DNA of 64,000 bases, from NCBI RefSeq assembly GCF_016863535.1, contig NZ_BOPB01000002.1, positions 186,001 through 250,000 on the forward strand. Direction: 5' to 3'. Shown here one piece after another: positions 62,043 to 64,000 of this stretch. This DNA is from Micromonospora lutea (GTDB taxonomy: Bacteria > Actinomycetota > Actinomycetes > Mycobacteriales > Micromonosporaceae). The notes below the pieces were generated by a model. It saw only the letters and a list, made by a program, of their open reading frames with translations. It made no database searches and had not been told where the DNA came from. The position numbers and the translations under genes are program-made. Within the stretch, counting starts at the first letter, position 1; each line of letters opens with the position of its first letter.

Positions 62043-63578
62043 CTAATCGAGGGTGCCGATCGCCTGCTCGATGGTGGTGCGGAGGGTGGGGGTGGCGACC
62101 ACCTCGCGGGCGGCTTCCATGAGCGGGGCGAGGAAGACATCGGGGCCGGGCTCGCCGGCGATCTCGCCGAGCGCGGCGATGGCCGCCCGGCCGGCCGGCG
62201 ACGGGGTGAGTGGCGCGCGTAGTTGCAGTCCGCGTACGGCGGCGAGCAATTCCACCGCGAGCAGGCTGGTCAGGTTGTCCAGCACGGTACGCAGCTTCTT
62301 GGTCGCCGCCCAGCCCATCGAGACGTGGTCCTCCTGCATACCGCTGGTGGGCAGCGAGTCCACCGAGGCGGGTGCGGCCAGCCGACGGTTCTCCGCGACG
62401 ATCCCGGCCGCCGTGTACTGGGCGATCATCAGCCCGGAGTTGACCCCCGCGTCGGGGGAGAGGAACGCCGGCAGGTCCCGGGACCGGGTGACGTCGAGCA
62501 GCCGGTCCACCCGACGCTCGGCGATCGCGCCCACCTCGGCGGCGGCGATGGCCAGGAAGTCCGCGGCGAACCCGAGCGGGGCGCCGTGGAAGTTGCCTGT
62601 CGACTCGACCCGGCCGTCCCGCAGCACCACCGGGTTGTCCACCACCGAGACAAGTTCCCGGGCGGCGGTCGTCCGGACGAACTCCAGGGTGTCCCGGGCC
62701 GCGCCGGCCACCTGCGGGGCACACCGCATCGAGTAGGCGTCCTGCACGGCGTGGTCCACGTCGTCGCGGTGCGAGTCCATCACCGCCGAGTCCTGCAACA
62801 GCCGGTGGATGTTTGCCGCCGAGCGGCCCTGCCCGGGATGGGGGCGGATGGCGTGCAGTTCCGGTAGGAACGGCCGCTCCGAGCCGAGCATCGCCTCGAT
62901 CGCCAGGGCGGCGGTCACGTCGGCCATGGTGAACAGGTGGGCGGCGTCGTCGATGGCGAGCAGCAGCATGCCGAGCATGCCGTCGGTGCCGTTGATCAGC
63001 GCCAGTCCCTCCTTGGCGGCCAACTCGACCGGGGCGAGACCGGCCCGGCGCAGCGCGTCGGTGGCGGGCATCCGGTCGCCGTCCGGGCCGAGCACCCAAC
63101 CCTCACCGAGCAGCACCAGCGCGCAGTGCGCCAGCGGTGCCAGATCACCGGAGGCACCCAGCGAACCGTGTTCCGGCACCCACGGCGTGACCTCGTGATT
63201 GAGCAGGTCCACCAGGGCTTCGGCGACCAGCGGACGTACCCCGGAGTGGCCGAGGGCCAGCGAGCGGACCCGCAACAGCATCATCGCCCGTACCACCTCC
63301 CGGGGCATCGGAGCGCCGACCCCGGCGGCGTGCGACCGGATCAACGCGTGCTGCAACTCGGCGCGGCGCTCGGGAGCGACGAAGGTGTTCGCCAGCGCCC
63401 CGAAACCGGTCGACACGCCGTACACCGGACGGCCGGCGGCCTCGATGCCGTCCACGATGGACCGACTGGTGGCCATCGCGTCGATGGTGGCCGGGGCGAG
63501 GACCACCTTGGCACCGCCGCGCGCCACAGCGAGCACGTCGGCAACGGTGATTCCGGTGGGCTGGATGGTGACGGTCAT
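62043..63578 (-). CDS. hutH: Histidine ammonia-lyase
   Basis: A 511-residue aromatic amino acid lyase. The MIO cofactor forms from Ala142-Ser143-Gly144 in '[14 protein letters not shown]'; the catalytic Tyr is in '[14 protein letters not shown]'; '[20 protein letters not shown]' and '[18 protein letters not shown]' complete the active site. It releases ammonia from His to give urocanate. ATG 63578 overlaps the hutI stop (ATGA), so the genes are co-translated. Normal length. Confidence 0.96.
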   Translation of the reverse strand: MTVTIQPTGITVADVLAVARGGAKVVLAPATIDAMATSRSIVDGIEAAGRPVYGVSTGFGALANTFVAPERRAELQHALIRSHAAGVGAPMPREVVRAMMLLRVRSLALGHSGVRPLVAEALVDLLNHEVTPWVPEHGSLGASGDLAPLAHCALVLLGEGWVLGPDGDRMPATDALRRAGLAPVELAAKEGLALINGTDGMLGMLLLAIDDAAHLFTMADVTAALAIEAMLGSERPFLPELHAIRPHPGQGRSAANIHRLLQDSAVMDSHRDDVDHAVQDAYSMRCAPQVAGAARDTLEFVRTTAARELVSVVDNPVVLRDGRVESTGNFHGAPLGFAADFLAIAAAEVGAIAERRVDRLLDVTRSRDLPAFLSPDAGVNSGLMIAQYTAAGIVAENRRLAAPASVDSLPTSGMQEDHVSMGWAATKKLRTVLDNLTSLLAVELLAAVRGLQLRAPLTPSPAGRAAIAALGEIAGEPGPDVFLAPLMEAAREVVATPTLRTTIEQAIGTLD

Positions 63579-64000
63579 CGCGGTACTCCGTTGTGCAGGA
63601 CCTGGCGGACGAGAGGCACTCCGGGCCGGTAGGCCAGGTGCAGGTGAGACGGTGCGTCGAGGATGATCAGGTCGGCCCGGGCGCCGGGCCGCAGCACACC
63701 GATGTCGTCGCGGCGCAGCGCCCGCGCGCCGCCGGCCGTCGCGGCCCAGAGCGCCTCCGCCGGCGTCATCCCCATCTCGCGTACGGCCAGTGCGATGCAG
63801 AACGGCATCGACGAGGTGTACGACGAGCCGGGGTTGCAGTCGGTGGCCAACGCCACGGTGACGCCTGCGTCGAGCAGTCGGCGAGCGTCCGGGTAGGGCG
63901 ACCGGGTGGAGAACTCGGCACCGGGCAGCAGCGTCGCCACGGTCGTCGTGCCGCCGTCCTCCTCGCCGACCCGGGTCGAGGCCAGCGCGTCGACATCGGC
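63575..64000 (-). CDS. hutI: Imidazolonepropionase, C-terminal part (runs off the window)
   Basis: The last 141 residues of an amidohydrolase-fold enzyme. The frame is open to the window end. '[20 protein letters not shown]' carries the metal Asp and the substrate loop typical of imidazolonepropionase, and '[20 protein letters not shown]' is the family C-terminal beta part. It opens the imidazolone ring in the histidine pathway, third step. It lies upstream of hutH and overlaps it; the upstream 270 residues or so lie outside. Confidence 0.9.
   Translation of the reverse strand, partial: ADVDALASTRVGEEDGGTTTVATLLPGAEFSTRSPYPDARRLLDAGVTVALATDCNPGSSYTSSMPFCIALAVREMGMTPAEALWAATAGGARALRRDDIGVLRPGARADLIILDAPSHLHLAYRPGVPLVRQVLHNGVPR

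Overview
The window reads as chromosomal DNA of a high-GC filamentous actinomycete, most likely Micromonospora or a close relative in Micromonosporaceae. Reasons: very GC-rich codon use with frequent GTG starts, ATGA/GTGA gene overlaps, many two-component systems and secreted hydrolases, and the actinobacterial block clpS / DUF2017 / JAMM protease / cysO / cysM / metallo-beta-lactamase / rph / rdgB. I saw no rRNA, tRNA, CRISPR array, transposase or phage structural genes. The first gene (regulatory ATPase) and the last (hutI) run off the window ends.

Layout. 0-5.4 kb: end of a large ATPase regulator, a DrrA/DrrB-type exporter and an aldo/keto reductase. 5.7-10.1 kb: a membrane-anchored NACHT NTPase facing a translationally coupled ParA / Rho_N-SAP-like pair. 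10.4-16.6 kb: a secreted M28 peptidase, then an ABC exporter operon with a divergent NarL-type two-component system. 16.7-25.8 kb: small unknown genes (including two paralogues), an M15 wall carboxypeptidase, a caspase/CHAT-like small protein, a second M28 peptidase, a reductase, a serine hydrolase, a pentapeptide-repeat protein, and a HesB-fold protein without cysteines. 25.8-31.7 kb: a phage 'beta protein' relative, a sulfotransferase, and an EnvZ/OmpR-PepSY system. 31.9-37.4 kb: cupin, GH15 glycosidase, threonine synthase paralogue, a LigD-like protein with a degenerate ligase domain, and a second aldo/keto reductase. 37.4-44.0 kb: a compact nonribosomal peptide locus of separate C, carrier, A and carrier-C proteins, with a divergent two-component system. 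44.1-56.6 kb: GH12 cellulase with a CebR-type operator, FAD monooxygenase, ctaD, MFS exporter, and a LuxR-LAL regulator followed by pncB-pncA, divergent from a dynamin-like GTPase. 56.7-62 kb: the conserved cysteine-biosynthesis and RNA/nucleotide-housekeeping block. 62-64 kb: hutI-hutH.

How genes work together. CysO (sulfur carrier), the JAMM protease and CysM form the thiocarboxylate route to cysteine. pncB and pncA recycle nicotinamide to NAD. HutH and HutI start histidine breakdown. The four NRPS proteins look able to activate one amino acid and condense it on carriers, probably under the adjacent kinase/regulator.

The most interesting candidates for undescribed biology are the mini-NRPS locus, the caspase/CHAT-like protein (18.4 kb), the NACHT NTPase next to ParA plus Rho_N, the degenerate LigD paralogue (35.4 kb), a CysO with a 28-residue tail after its diglycine, and several intergenic inverted-repeat elements at the ends of convergent genes. 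Functions are read from motifs by eye; no database search was possible.
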